The notes below the pieces were generated by a model, which was not told the origin of the DNA, ran no database searches, and was given only the letters and a program-made list of their open reading frames with translations. 64,000 nt of DNA from Fundidesulfovibrio terrae. GTDB lineage: Bacteria; Desulfobacterota; Desulfovibrionia; Desulfovibrionales; Desulfovibrionaceae. The stretch spans positions 822,644 through 886,643 of the forward strand of contig NZ_JAKZFS010000001.1 of NCBI RefSeq assembly GCF_022808915.1, given 5' to 3'. The position numbers and the translations under genes were made by a program. Positions 9,202 through 18,846 of this stretch are shown here, one piece after another; within the stretch, counting starts at the first letter, position 1; every line of letters begins with the position of its first letter.

Positions 9202-9903
9202 ATGGAACTGAGCACTCATCACATCGGCAAGCTGGCCCTCTTGTACCGCCCCGACTCCCACGACCTCTCCATCCTCAAGGAGATATGGGAGGGCGGGGTC
9301 TACGCCCGGCATTTCCCGGCTGGCCGCGAGGCCTGCATCGTGGATATCGGTGCGCACAACGGGTATTTTTCTCTCTACGCCGCCACCCACGCAGCCCCCG
9401 GTTCCGTGGTGATTGCCTATGAGCCCATGCCGGACAACTTCGCTATTTTCGAGCGCAACCTGCGCGAGAACGACGTCTCCTGCGTGGACGCACGCAATTT
9501 GGCCGTGGGCGCCAAAACCGGCAGCATCACTCTTTACCGCAATCAGGCCCACAGCGGCGGGCACAGCCCCTATCTGGAACGGGTGAATGTTTACGCCAGC
9601 AACACGGTGATCCCCTTCGAGATCCCCTGCCTGTCCTTGGCCGAGGCCTTCCCCACAGAGCCCCGGGAAATCGACATGTGCAAGCTCGACTGCGAGGGAG
9701 GGGAGTTCGACATCCTGTTGGCCGCCGATGTGGACACGCTTCGCCGGGTCAAGGTCTTCGCCGTGGAATTCCACGAGTTCGGCGACCACAAGAAAGAGGA
9801 ACTCTTGGAGATGTTCGCCCGTGGGGGGTACGATGTGGACCACGCCTACCTGCCGAGCAAGTACGACATCCGCTACGGCTCCATGTGGGCGGTGAGGCGT
9901 TGA
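9202..9903 (+). CDS. FkbM-family methyltransferase
   Basis: 233 residues from the ATG at 9202. The SAM-binding motif I is VDIGAHNGYFSLYAA, followed by AYEPMPDNFAIFERNL, the FkbM pattern of acidic residue plus P-x-P/N. KLDCEGGEFDIL is the conserved K-x-D-x-E-G motif near the C-terminal half. FkbM-family enzymes are O-methyltransferases and are frequent in polysaccharide and flagellin-glycan clusters, where they methylate sugar hydroxyls. The gene starts 4 nt after the previous stop with a weak ribosome site, so it is probably translationally coupled. An upstream in-frame extension inside the previous gene looks non-homologous, and I rejected it. Confidence 0.85.
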   Translation: MELSTHHIGKLALLYRPDSHDLSILKEIWEGGVYARHFPAGREACIVDIGAHNGYFSLYAATHAAPGSVVIAYEPMPDNFAIFERNLRENDVSCVDARNLAVGAKTGSITLYRNQAHSGGHSPYLERVNVYASNTVIPFEIPCLSLAEAFPTEPREIDMCKLDCEGGEFDILLAADVDTLRRVKVFAVEFHEFGDHKKEELLEMFARGGYDVDHAYLPSKYDIRYGSMWAVRR

Positions 9904-9905
9904 CC

Positions 9906-10637
9906 ATGGCGTGCGATCCCGGCAGCAGAATGGAGGAACTGGACAGCCAGGCCCTCCAGTACGAGCGGTGTGGATTCTGGCAGCATTACGTGCACAAGTC
10001 CGGAACAATCATCGCTCCCCGCGTGGCAGGCAAGCGCGTCCTGGAGATGGGCTGCTCCACCATGGTGATCTCGCCCCTGCTCTTTTCCGCGGCCCGTGAG
10101 CTGGAGATTGTGGAGGGGTCCTCGATCTTCTCCCGGCAAGCCAGGGAGCGTTTCGGCGATGATGTGCTGGTGCACAACAGCATGTTCGAGGAGTTCACCC
10201 CGGGTTCCCCCTACGAGGCGGTGGTTCTGGCCAACACCATGCACCATCTTGCCGACCCGGAGATGGTCCTCAGGCGTCTCAAGTCGTGGCTGGTCCCGGG
10301 CGGCAGCCTTCATCTCACCGTGCCCAACATGCTTTCGTTGCACCGCCGGATGGGTGTTCTGATGGGGCTCATCCCTGATATTTCCGGCGTCTCGGAGCGC
10401 AACCGCATGTTCATGCAGTCCGGGCGCTACACGAAGGAGTCCCTGACGGCCATACTCACGGGCTGCGGGTACACGGTCCGGGAGAGTTTCTGCTTTTTCC
10501 TCAAACCTTTCAGCGATGAGCAGATGGAAGCCCTCAACCCGACGCAGGACATGGTGGACGCCCTGTTTGAGTTGGGCAAACTCTTCCCGGAGCTGGCCAG
10601 CCTGATCTACGTGGAAGCCTCTCCCTCCGCACCCTAG
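9906..10637 (+). CDS. Class I SAM-dependent methyltransferase
   Basis: 243 residues, ATG at 9906, 2 nt after the preceding stop. Motif I is VLEMGCSTMVISPLL. ANTMHHLADPEMVLRRLKSWLVPGG is spread over motifs II and III and is typical of the Methyltransf_11/23 families; it is followed by the common LHLTVPNMLSLHRRMG segment. The target is not evident. In this operon it may methylate a sugar, or a precursor of the neighbouring B12-radical SAM enzyme. It has no membrane segment. Confidence 0.8.
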   Translation: MACDPGSRMEELDSQALQYERCGFWQHYVHKSGTIIAPRVAGKRVLEMGCSTMVISPLLFSAARELEIVEGSSIFSRQARERFGDDVLVHNSMFEEFTPGSPYEAVVLANTMHHLADPEMVLRRLKSWLVPGGSLHLTVPNMLSLHRRMGVLMGLIPDISGVSERNRMFMQSGRYTKESLTAILTGCGYTVRESFCFFLKPFSDEQMEALNPTQDMVDALFELGKLFPELASLIYVEASPSAP

Positions 10638-10657
10638 CGGCACCTCGGAAACGGTGC

Positions 10658-12136
10658 ATGGATCCTAAGGCCATGGAAATTCAAAAAATTTTTTTGGTAA
10701 AGCCCAACATCCTGGTGCGCAAGGGCTTCGTCCTGCAGAGCAGGATGTGTCCCCCCATCGGGTTGTGCTATCTGGCCGGTACGCTTCGTCCCCACGGACA
10801 CGTTGTGGAAATACTCGACACCGTGGCGGAGGCACCGGACGCCGTGAGGCCCTACCGCGAAACGCATCAGGCGTACGGGCTTGACGACGAACAGCTCCTG
10901 GAGCGGATCCGTCGCTTTTCTCCGGACGTTGTGGGCATCGGCGGCTTCACCAGCCAGACCCCGCGCATCCGCGAAATGGTCTCGCGCATAAAGGAGGCTT
11001 TTCCGGAAGTGACCGTGGTCCTGGGAGGGGCCGCCGCCACTGTCATGCCGGAATACATGCTGCGAAACACCCTGGCTGATTTCCTCATCATGGGTGAGGG
11101 GGAGCAGTCTTTCCTGGAGCTTCTGCGGCGCATGAGAGCCGGAGGGCAGGATTTTATCGGTGTGGACGGCTTGGCCTACCGTAAAAACGGGCAGATATGC
11201 GTCAATCCCAAGACGCTTTTCCAGAATGATATTGACGCCATACCTTGGCCAGCCAGGGATCTTCTCCGCCACGAGGCCTACCATGCGGATGGTGTGGCCA
11301 TGCCGGTTATCACCTCGCGCAGCTGCCCTGGGCACTGTTCGTTTTGTAGCGTGCACAGCATGTCCGGAAAGAAGTGGCGCGGACGCGACCCCCTGGATGT
11401 GGCCGACGAGATCGAACATGTTGTCACAGACCTGGGTTACAAGACGGTGTCCATCTTTGATGACGCGGCCAACGTCGTGCCGGAGCGCCTGGCGACTATC
11501 TGCCGTGAAGTGGTGCGCCGTAAGCTCGATGTGCGCCTGACCTTCCCCAGCAGCTTGATCATGAACCAGATCACTCGCGAGCTGCTTGAATGCATGAAAG
11601 ATTCTGGAGCCATCGGGCTTTCGCTTTCCATCGAGCACGCCAGCGAACATATGCGCAACACCGTCATGCGCAAGAACCTGAATCTGGAACATGTGGACCG
11701 GGTCATCACCTGGTGCAAGGATCTCGGGCTCCTGACCCTGGGAAACTTCGTCATCGGCATGCCCGGCGAAACCCACGAATCGCTCGACGAACTCGCGCAA
11801 TACCTTGGAGGACGGGGATCCCGGCTGGACCTGGCCTCGGTGTACGTGGCCACTCCGTTCCCCGGAACGCCATTTTACGAACAATGCCTGGGCGCTGGCC
11901 TGATTAAGAGCCCGGAAAAGAAGGAGTTCCTGGATTTCGACACGTATGAAGCCCATATCCTGCTCGATACCATGACCCAAGAGAGCCTTTTTGAGCACAA
12001 AGCGGCAATCGAGGCAGCGTTTCAGGCCGCAAAAGGCGAGGCCCACCCGGCTGGCCGCCTGAGAAAGATATTCCGCAAGCCCGACAACGAGGGCGTCCGT
12101 TTCCTGGAAACGGAGTACTTCAAGACGCAACCCTAA
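10658..12136 (+). CDS. B12-binding domain radical SAM protein
   Basis: 492 residues. The N-terminal half is a cobalamin-binding fold: PPIGLCYLAGTLRPHGH is the usual entry, then VVGIGGFTSQTPR and VVLGGAAATVMPE, with a MGEGE motif. The radical SAM cluster CPGHCSFC follows near residues 222-229 (CxxxCxxC). These proteins perform radical methylation or rearrangement at unactivated carbons. In glycan clusters they may C-methylate or rearrange sugars or act on attached lipids; the substrate here is unknown. The C-terminal 150 residues have the helical arrangement of the family. The gene starts 20 nt after the previous stop. Confidence 0.85.
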   Translation: MDPKAMEIQKIFLVKPNILVRKGFVLQSRMCPPIGLCYLAGTLRPHGHVVEILDTVAEAPDAVRPYRETHQAYGLDDEQLLERIRRFSPDVVGIGGFTSQTPRIREMVSRIKEAFPEVTVVLGGAAATVMPEYMLRNTLADFLIMGEGEQSFLELLRRMRAGGQDFIGVDGLAYRKNGQICVNPKTLFQNDIDAIPWPARDLLRHEAYHADGVAMPVITSRSCPGHCSFCSVHSMSGKKWRGRDPLDVADEIEHVVTDLGYKTVSIFDDAANVVPERLATICREVVRRKLDVRLTFPSSLIMNQITRELLECMKDSGAIGLSLSIEHASEHMRNTVMRKNLNLEHVDRVITWCKDLGLLTLGNFVIGMPGETHESLDELAQYLGGRGSRLDLASVYVATPFPGTPFYEQCLGAGLIKSPEKKEFLDFDTYEAHILLDTMTQESLFEHKAAIEAAFQAAKGEAHPAGRLRKIFRKPDNEGVRFLETEYFKTQP

Positions 12137-12154
12137 AGGCGGCATGGAACAGTC

Positions 12155-13264
12155 ATGACCATACCCTTCGTTGATCTGAAAGCGCAGTACGAAAGCATCA
12201 AGCAGGAAATCGCCGACGCCGTGACCGAGGTGCTCGAAACGCGCACCTTCATTCTGGGCCCCCATGTCGCGGCGTTCGAGAAGTGTTTCGCCAAATCATG
12301 CGGGGCGGAGCATTGCATCGGCGTGGGCAACGGGACCGACGCCCTGTTCATTGCCCTCAAGAGCCTCGGTTTCGGCCCGGGGGACGAGGCGCTCGTTCCC
12401 GCGAACACGTTCGTCGCCACGTCCGAGGCGGTGAGCATGTGCGGCGGACGGCCGGTTTTTGTGGATGCCGAAGAGGCCGGATACCACATGGACCTGGCCG
12501 ATGCGCGTGCCAAGGTCACCGCCCGGACCAAGGTCGTCCTTCCGGTGCACCTCTATGGGCAGCCCATGGATATGGACGCCGTCAGGGGCTTTGCCGGCGA
12601 ATTCGGCCTGAAGATCGTGCAGGACTGCGCCCAGGCCCATGCCGCAACCTTTGGCGGGAAGCCCCTGGCCGAATTCGGCGACGCATGCTGCTACAGTTTT
12701 TTCCCGGGGAAAAACCTTGGGGCCTACGGCGACGCGGGGGCCATCGTCACCAACGACGAAGAGCTGGCCGGCCGGTGCCGCATGTTCGCCAACCATGGGC
12801 GGCGGGGGAAATACGACCACGAGTTCGAGGGGGTCAACTCGCGCATGGACGGGTTGCATGGCGCCGTGCTCGGCGTGAAGCTCAAATACCTGGACCAGTG
12901 GACGCAGGCCCGACGGACCAACGCCGGAGCCTATGACGAACTCCTGGCGGGGATTCCCGGCGTCGTCCGTCCGGTGGCTCTGCCGGGCAGGCGGCATGTT
13001 TACCATCTGTACGTGGTGCGCGTGCGCAACAGGGACGGATTGCGGGCTTTCTTAAGCGAACACGGGGTGGCCACGGGGGTGCACTACCCCATCGCCCTGC
13101 CGAGCTTGACGGCCTATTCCCATCTGGGGGCCGCCCCGCAGGACTTTCCGGTGGCCGGAAGGCTGGCCGGGGAGATCCTGTCCCTGCCCATGTACCCGGA
13201 ACTGTCGCGCGAACAGATCGAATACGTCGCGAACCTGATCAGGAGCTTCGCGGGAAATGCGTGA
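12155..13264 (+). CDS. DegT/DnrJ/EryC1/StrS family aminotransferase
   Basis: 369 residues, a normal length for the family. It starts IPFVDLKAQY, the standard N-terminus of sugar aminotransferases, with GNGTDALFIAL near residue 60. SFFPGKNLGAYGDAG carries the PLP lysine at about residue 186. These enzymes transaminate keto nucleotide-sugars using glutamate. With the upstream Gfo/Idh/MocA oxidoreductase and the downstream hexapeptide acyltransferase, it fits a 3-amino or 3-acetamido sugar route of the Wbp or Fdt type (inference). It is the most confident pathway marker of the operon. Confidence 0.93.
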   Translation: MTIPFVDLKAQYESIKQEIADAVTEVLETRTFILGPHVAAFEKCFAKSCGAEHCIGVGNGTDALFIALKSLGFGPGDEALVPANTFVATSEAVSMCGGRPVFVDAEEAGYHMDLADARAKVTARTKVVLPVHLYGQPMDMDAVRGFAGEFGLKIVQDCAQAHAATFGGKPLAEFGDACCYSFFPGKNLGAYGDAGAIVTNDEELAGRCRMFANHGRRGKYDHEFEGVNSRMDGLHGAVLGVKLKYLDQWTQARRTNAGAYDELLAGIPGVVRPVALPGRRHVYHLYVVRVRNRDGLRAFLSEHGVATGVHYPIALPSLTAYSHLGAAPQDFPVAGRLAGEILSLPMYPELSREQIEYVANLIRSFAGNA

Positions 13265-13348
13265 GTGCTACGCACTGCTTCACGCCGGGACATCCTCCCG
13301 GGCCGGTGGAGCGGGCGATTCCACAAGGCGCGCAATCCGGATGGGCAC

Positions 13349-15349
13349 ATGAACCAATCCCGGCCGAGAGCCAGAAAGCACCTGCTCCTCCATAACCTGT
13401 TCAACTACGGGCACTTCCTGGTTTATGCGGCGAACATCACCCAGTGGGCCCTGAGCAGGGGATTTCACGTGACCCTCATGGGCCGTGGGCTTGCCGGCAC
13501 CGGCTACGCCAGGCGTTTCGCCTCCTCGCGGGAGGTGGACATCCTGGAGATGGCGCCGGGCTCCGCGATGGATCAACGGGAAGCGGCCTGGGCCAAGCCC
13601 GAGCTTCTCGCGAGGGCGGCCGAGGACATCCTGGTGGCGCAGCGCTCGCTCGCTCCCGACGCCACCATCCTCCTCAACGCCGATGACTTCCTGCACGAGG
13701 GGGTGGGCATCCTCGACCCGGATTTCGCCTTCCGCTCCCCCACGGTGGGGGTGGTGACCTTCGGGCACCGGGACCACTACCTGGGGTTCAAGGACGCCTA
13801 CGCGGCCCGGCTCGATACGCTCATCCAAGAGCGGCGTCCCTTCAGCGCGATTTGCACTCTCGACGAGTACCACGCGGCCGCTGTCGATCCTGAGGAGCGA
13901 TATCTGGTTTTTCTTCCCGACATGTACTCCGAGCCCTCCGGAGGTCTGGTCGAGGCCGAACCCGAGGAGGCCCGGCGTCTGCGTTCGTTCCTGGACGGCG
14001 GCACGGGCCCGGTGATCCCCATCCTGGGCAAGTTCGACGCGCGCAAGAACGCCGTATGGACGCTGCGCCTCGTGGCCGAGCACCCACAGGCGTGCTGCGT
14101 CGTCCTGGGCGAGCGCCTGCCGTGCCGGGAGGACCTCGAGATCGACGCGATTCTCACCCGGCTGACGGCAGAGGGACGGGCCTTCGTCCTTACGGGGTTC
14201 GTGCCGGAGGGGCTTCTCAGGATGACGCTCGCCCACGCGCGCACGACATTCCTCCCGCTTCCCTATGTATGCCATTACGGTTCCTCGGGGTTGCAGTTCA
14301 TGGCTTTGGAATACGGCAAGCCCTCTCTCGTCCCGGACAACGGCCTCATGGCCAGGCGCGTGGCGGACCACGGGTTGGGGCGGGTTTTCGAGGCAGGCAG
14401 ATTCGCGGCCTACGAGCGGGCCTTCTTGGAATTCCTGGCTCCGGGACGCATCGGCGGAACGAGCGGCATCCGGCGCTTCATGTCCTTCTTCTCCGAGCGC
14501 GCGCGCGTGGCTCAATTAGACAAGGCCCTGGGCCTCGGGAGCGGCGAGGACGTACTCGGAGCGTTGCTGGCGGACAGGGTGCCCGAGCCTGCGGCGTTTC
14601 AGGCCATGCACTCGGCCCTGGACCTCCATCTTCGCGGCGAGGACGAGGCCGCCCTCGCGCAGATGGAAGCCGCCTTGGCCGAGTCCCCTGGAAACGGCAC
14701 GCTCCTCTTCCGCAAGGCCATGGTGCTCTCCTCTCTGGGGGATGAGCGGGCTTGCTCCTCCGTGTTGTCGTCCTGCCTGGCGTCGGGGGGAGGGGATGAG
14801 CTGGATTTCTACGTGCGCGTACGGCTGGATGCGGCGGCGGAATTGCTGAGGCAAGGCGACGGTTCCGGGGTCGTGGAAGCCGTGAAGTCCACGCTGGGAA
14901 TCATTCCCGGGGGAATTGCAGGCGACGCAGCCGTCGGAGTCGAGCCGCTGCTGGCTCTTGCCGGTAAGAGCGGTGTCCTGTCCTCGCCCACGTGGCAAAA
15001 GATTGGCGCGTTGCTGGCCCAGGCCGGAGCTCACCCCCCCGCAGCGACGGCTTTCCGCCAAGCCTTGGCGCTGGATGCATCCGAGCACTCCTACCGCCTG
15101 AACCTCTCGGACGTGCTTCGCTATGCGGGTCTCTACGAGGAGTCCGCCGGGGTACTCGACGAGTTGTCGAGGCTCGCTCCGGGATTTTACGGGATTCACC
15201 ACAAGCGGGGGCAGATTTTTTACGAAATGGGCCTTTTGGGCGAGGCGAAGCGCGAATTCTTGAGTGAGCCCGCGCAGTCGCCTCACCATTTGGCCGCTTC
15301 ACGGTATTTAGAGAAGCTGGGCGGCTGGACGGTGTCGGGAAGCGAGTGA
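13349..15349 (+). CDS. GT-B glycosyltransferase with C-terminal TPR region
   Basis: 666 residues from the ATG at 13349. A GTG at 13265 directly after the previous stop is an in-frame alternative, but its extra 28 residues look non-homologous. The N-terminal half resembles a GT-B glycosyltransferase: a HNLFNYGHFL entry, then YGSSGLQFMALEYGKPSLVPD near residue 310, which has the spacing of the donor-binding E-x-x-x-x-G-x-P motif of family 4 enzymes. From about residue 400 the protein is alpha-helical with TPR-like repeats (for example LAESPGNGTLLFRKAMVLSSLGDE). Several other enzymes in the operon also carry TPR-like tails. Donor and acceptor are unknown. Confidence 0.7.
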   Translation: MNQSRPRARKHLLLHNLFNYGHFLVYAANITQWALSRGFHVTLMGRGLAGTGYARRFASSREVDILEMAPGSAMDQREAAWAKPELLARAAEDILVAQRSLAPDATILLNADDFLHEGVGILDPDFAFRSPTVGVVTFGHRDHYLGFKDAYAARLDTLIQERRPFSAICTLDEYHAAAVDPEERYLVFLPDMYSEPSGGLVEAEPEEARRLRSFLDGGTGPVIPILGKFDARKNAVWTLRLVAEHPQACCVVLGERLPCREDLEIDAILTRLTAEGRAFVLTGFVPEGLLRMTLAHARTTFLPLPYVCHYGSSGLQFMALEYGKPSLVPDNGLMARRVADHGLGRVFEAGRFAAYERAFLEFLAPGRIGGTSGIRRFMSFFSERARVAQLDKALGLGSGEDVLGALLADRVPEPAAFQAMHSALDLHLRGEDEAALAQMEAALAESPGNGTLLFRKAMVLSSLGDERACSSVLSSCLASGGGDELDFYVRVRLDAAAELLRQGDGSGVVEAVKSTLGIIPGGIAGDAAVGVEPLLALAGKSGVLSSPTWQKIGALLAQAGAHPPAATAFRQALALDASEHSYRLNLSDVLRYAGLYEESAGVLDELSRLAPGFYGIHHKRGQIFYEMGLLGEAKREFLSEPAQSPHHLAASRYLEKLGGWTVSGSE

Positions 15350-15454
15350 GAGAGTGGCGTATTTTTTGCAAAAATAGGCAGCAAAAGTGCACGAGCCCCG
15401 GCAACCTGTGTCGACCGGTGAAGTCACGTCATAACTGTTTCGTGGGGAAGCGGC

Positions 15455-16141
15455 ATGAACAACCAATCCAAGCGACGGGAAGTCCTCGCCATAATACCGG
15501 CGCGAGGCGGCTCGAAAGGCGTACCCCGGAAGAACCTTTTCCCTCTCTGCGGCGAGCCGTTGATATCATATAGCATCAAAGTGGCATTGGCGAGCAATCT
15601 GATAACCCGGGTTGTTGTGTCGACAGAAGATGAAGAGATTGCCGAAGTGTCGCGGTCATACGGCGCGGATGTGCCTTTTCTGCGCCCGAAGGAACTGGCC
15701 GGAGATTGCAGCAATCTTGACGACTCGTTCGCATATACTTTGTCGAAATTGAGTGATTCAGGATATGTCCCGGATAGCGTAGTCTTTTGTTTCCCGACAT
15801 CACCGTTCAGGACGCCAAGGTTCATTGACCATATGGTTTCACGGTTATGTGATGGGTACAAGAATGTTCTCACGGCAAAGAATGTCGCTGGGGATAAGAC
15901 ATATTATTCAGAGGATAAAATTAGAGGGACGGCGAACAGCGTGCGCATTGATCGCAATGGGATGCGATACTTCAAGATATATAATATTTTTTCTGGATAT
16001 AACGTGTTGTCGTCTCCCAGAGGGGCGTACATTTATCACGTCGAAGACCCGGTGATGCTGATCGACATAGATACTCCTGCTGATTTCCGGTATGCGGAGA
16101 TGGTGATACAAGCGGGGCTTTTCGACTTCAGCTTGAATTAG
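15455..16141 (+). CDS. neuA: Acylneuraminate cytidylyltransferase (CMP-sialic-acid synthetase type)
   Basis: 228 residues. The CTP-binding signature IIPARGGSKGVPRKN is complete near residues 13-27, followed by VVVSTEDEEIAEVSRSYGADVPFLRP, broken by normal family variation. FPTSPFRTPRFID and DIDTPADFRYAE complete the family pattern. The enzyme couples CTP to a nonulosonic acid (sialic, legionaminic or pseudaminic type) or a related keto-sugar acid. I see no synthase (NeuB) or epimerase in this window, so the substrate must be made elsewhere or be another acid sugar. The 3' half is noticeably less GC-rich than the operon average. It follows a 105-bp gap, so an internal promoter is possible. Confidence 0.85.
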   Translation: MNNQSKRREVLAIIPARGGSKGVPRKNLFPLCGEPLISYSIKVALASNLITRVVVSTEDEEIAEVSRSYGADVPFLRPKELAGDCSNLDDSFAYTLSKLSDSGYVPDSVVFCFPTSPFRTPRFIDHMVSRLCDGYKNVLTAKNVAGDKTYYSEDKIRGTANSVRIDRNGMRYFKIYNIFSGYNVLSSPRGAYIYHVEDPVMLIDIDTPADFRYAEMVIQAGLFDFSLN

Positions 16142-16170
16142 TCGGGATTTGTCATTGTAGAGGGTCGTGC

Positions 16171-18783
16171 ATGCTGCTTGTTCTTCCCATTATCCCTTCA
16201 TCGGAAAGCGACGCGTCCGTATTGCTCACTGAGGTATGCGGAAAGCCGCTGCTGTTGCATCTCGCTGAGAGGCTCGCCACCGTGCGACGCTTCGCGCTTC
16301 GCGTGTTCACGACCGACAGCGAAATGAAGTCCCGCCTGGAGTCTGCCGGGATAGCCGTGGAGTACGAACCTGCTGGCGAAGAACAGTATATTTCGTATCA
16401 TGACGGGGTATTGCGGGCGCTTTCCTATTTATTGAAGCATGAACAGGTCGAATTGGATTCACGGGTCGTCGTTCTGGACTGCAGAAACCCCTTCATGTCC
16501 ACTGATACGATCGAGGAATGCGTTTCCTTGCTTGCCTCGGATGCGTCAGACGGCCTCGCGACGTTCGAAAACGTCCGCGACCATCCTTTGCAGTTGTTCA
16601 ACGTGCATCGGATTTCCCTGGTCGACATGTACGTGTTCCTCGAGCCTCAATCCGAGGCGTCGAGCATTCTGCGCCGGTTCTGCGTCGAAGACGAATGCGT
16701 TGTCAGCTCGAAGTTCTATTTCGATTGGCGAGGGGCGGATGTCTGGGGCCAGGAGACGGCGGCCTACGTGGTCGATTCCCATCCCCGGGCTGCAATGGCC
16801 GGCATGCGCCGCGTGCTTGATCCGCTCCGGGCTTTGAGCGAGGGGCGAAAGGTCTTGCTGTGGGAGTCTCCCTGGTCGGCGCGCAGGCTTTTCCCGGCCG
16901 GGACGTCAACCGACGCTGACGCGGCTCGGAGCGCTTTGGGCCGTGACGCCTGTCCGCTGCTCATGATCCGTCGTGAGTCCGGCGCCGTCACGGTTTCGAG
17001 CTCGAGCGGGGGGGGCGGGCACGGGATACTGAGAATTTGGCCGTTCGTCGGCAACGAATTGGGGGCCGTCATAGAGCAGGAGGTCCCAGCTGGCGTCTGG
17101 AGCGCACGCCTGCCTGTCCAACCGGCGTTCGTTGATGGATTTCTTGGAGTTCTTTTGGAACAGCCGAGCGACGGGACTCATGATTATATCGAGCATATCA
17201 CGGGGTCCGATTTGTGGGCGATCGACCCGGTGACAAAGCGTCCCATGGAGCCGGAATCCGGCAGGCTGCTGTGCAACCGTCAGGATTTTCCACAGTTGGC
17301 GGTTCTCGATGACGCCGTCTTCGGGGGGACTGTCGAAAGGCTTCAGGCCTTGGGAGATTTAGGACGTTCCTGGCGAATGCTCTCCCTGGGCGGGGATGAG
17401 CGTATCAAGGTCCGTACGCCCCTGGACGTTCTTTGGGCCGAGAGCAATGCCAGTTGCGGCACGAGCCCGGATGCCTTGTCGCGCCGGGAAGGCTTCGCGC
17501 CAAGTGCGGGCGACGCTTCGGCCATGCCGGCAGACGAGACCGATTCCCGACAACAGGAAGAGGGGCGCCCTGATGCGAGGGCGATTACGGATGTCGCGGG
17601 CCTCGAGCGGTTCGTGGCCTGGCACAAGAGTGCCTTGTGCGGAGCTGCAAGTGTTGATTTGCCTTCGCTTGCGCATGGGGAGGATGGCGGTTTTCAGGCC
17701 TCTGTGGATTTTGAACCTGTCGCTGGCGTGTTGTCCGAATCAGTTTGGGTCTGCGATAATATTCGGGCAATGGTTTCCGCGGGTAAGTTTCGGGGAGGCG
17801 AGAATTGTCTGGTCGATGCAATTGTTGAAGCCAGAAGAGTGCAATGCAGTGCGTTGCTGAATGAATTTCTTGAACTGGAAGTCGGTATATGCAACAGGGC
17901 GATCCGCGATGCGAGATCGCGCGTTGATGTGGATCAATGTGGTGCCGGGCGCAAGCGCAAAGACATTCATATGGTTGAGGTTCCTGAGCAGGCATTGCCG
18001 GTTTCTCCGCAAATACTGACATCGGATGGGGTGTCGACGCTTTTTATGTATGCTCATTCAAAGGCGATGAAGCCTGGGCTGTTTTCAAAGGACCTGGATA
18101 GCGGGGCATGGCAGGATATCAGTTATAATGAGGCGTCCTATTGTGGCGTATGGTTCGATGTGCGCCGAGATTTTCTGTATACCATGTTTTATGCTGATGC
18201 GGCTGGGCAGCGGACAGGGATTGATGTTTTTCACAAGGACGGGAAGCATGAGGCAAGAGTGTTCTTTGATGAAAATAAGTTCCATAATCCGCAGGCGCTG
18301 GCGCGGTTGCACGGTAATGAAAAAAGTCTTTTCTTTATTGATTACGCGTGCGGATTGATATACGAAATCGATAAGTATTCTTTTGATGTTGTCGATGTGC
18401 ATCAGCATCAGATAATTGCAGGTGCGTCAGATTTTAAGTGCAGTGATTCAGATGTATATATTGCCGTGCTGCGTGAAAGTGTGTATGCAAAAATCAATTT
18501 ATCAAATAGAAAAATAAAATATTATTCAAGCGAAGATACTATTTTTCCTTCACTTATTGAATACGACAGGGTGAACAATAATATTGTAGCTCTTACCATG
18601 GAGAAGATTCCTAGCAGCTCGGCACCGCTGCGTCATTTCCTGAAAATTTTCGATTTTAACTTCAATATGTTGCACAGTGCTGACCTCGGTCCGATGTTTG
18701 TCAGGGGAATGGATGTTCTTGGCGTCAGCCGGCGTGTCGTATTGGCTGATCACAATGCTGGGATTCGTTGCGTATCAATATAA
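16171..18783 (+). CDS. Degenerate cytidylyltransferase-like domain fused to beta-propeller-like domain
   Basis: 870 residues. The first 200 resemble the cytidylyltransferase next door: a VCGKPLLLHLAERL segment, VVVLDCRNPFMSTDTIEE and a DHPLQLF pattern in the expected order. The RGGSKG nucleotide loop, however, is replaced by SSESDAS, so CTP chemistry is doubtful. The middle (about 210-560) I do not recognise. The C-terminal 270 residues have repeated beta-strand pattern (for example SLFFIDYACGLIYEIDKYSF), consistent with an NHL- or WD-like propeller. The DNA of the last 800 bp is strongly AT-rich compared with the operon. I infer a binding or scaffold role rather than catalysis; the function is unknown. 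Confidence 0.65.
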   Translation: MLLVLPIIPSSESDASVLLTEVCGKPLLLHLAERLATVRRFALRVFTTDSEMKSRLESAGIAVEYEPAGEEQYISYHDGVLRALSYLLKHEQVELDSRVVVLDCRNPFMSTDTIEECVSLLASDASDGLATFENVRDHPLQLFNVHRISLVDMYVFLEPQSEASSILRRFCVEDECVVSSKFYFDWRGADVWGQETAAYVVDSHPRAAMAGMRRVLDPLRALSEGRKVLLWESPWSARRLFPAGTSTDADAARSALGRDACPLLMIRRESGAVTVSSSSGGGGHGILRIWPFVGNELGAVIEQEVPAGVWSARLPVQPAFVDGFLGVLLEQPSDGTHDYIEHITGSDLWAIDPVTKRPMEPESGRLLCNRQDFPQLAVLDDAVFGGTVERLQALGDLGRSWRMLSLGGDERIKVRTPLDVLWAESNASCGTSPDALSRREGFAPSAGDASAMPADETDSRQQEEGRPDARAITDVAGLERFVAWHKSALCGAASVDLPSLAHGEDGGFQASVDFEPVAGVLSESVWVCDNIRAMVSAGKFRGGENCLVDAIVEARRVQCSALLNEFLELEVGICNRAIRDARSRVDVDQCGAGRKRKDIHMVEVPEQALPVSPQILTSDGVSTLFMYAHSKAMKPGLFSKDLDSGAWQDISYNEASYCGVWFDVRRDFLYTMFYADAAGQRTGIDVFHKDGKHEARVFFDENKFHNPQALARLHGNEKSLFFIDYACGLIYEIDKYSFDVVDVHQHQIIAGASDFKCSDSDVYIAVLRESVYAKINLSNRKIKYYSSEDTIFPSLIEYDRVNNNIVALTMEKIPSSSAPLRHFLKIFDFNFNMLHSADLGPMFVRGMDVLGVSRRVVLADHNAGIRCVSI

Positions 18784-18846
18784 TGTTCACGCCGACTTCC
18801 GCACGTATTGGTGTGGTGCTGCATACTGAACGCGTTGAAAAGGGCA

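Noticed and set aside
13265-13348. GTG start directly after the aminotransferase stop
   Set aside because: Adds 28 residues with no resemblance to glycosyltransferase starts and no ribosome site; ATG 13349 preferred.
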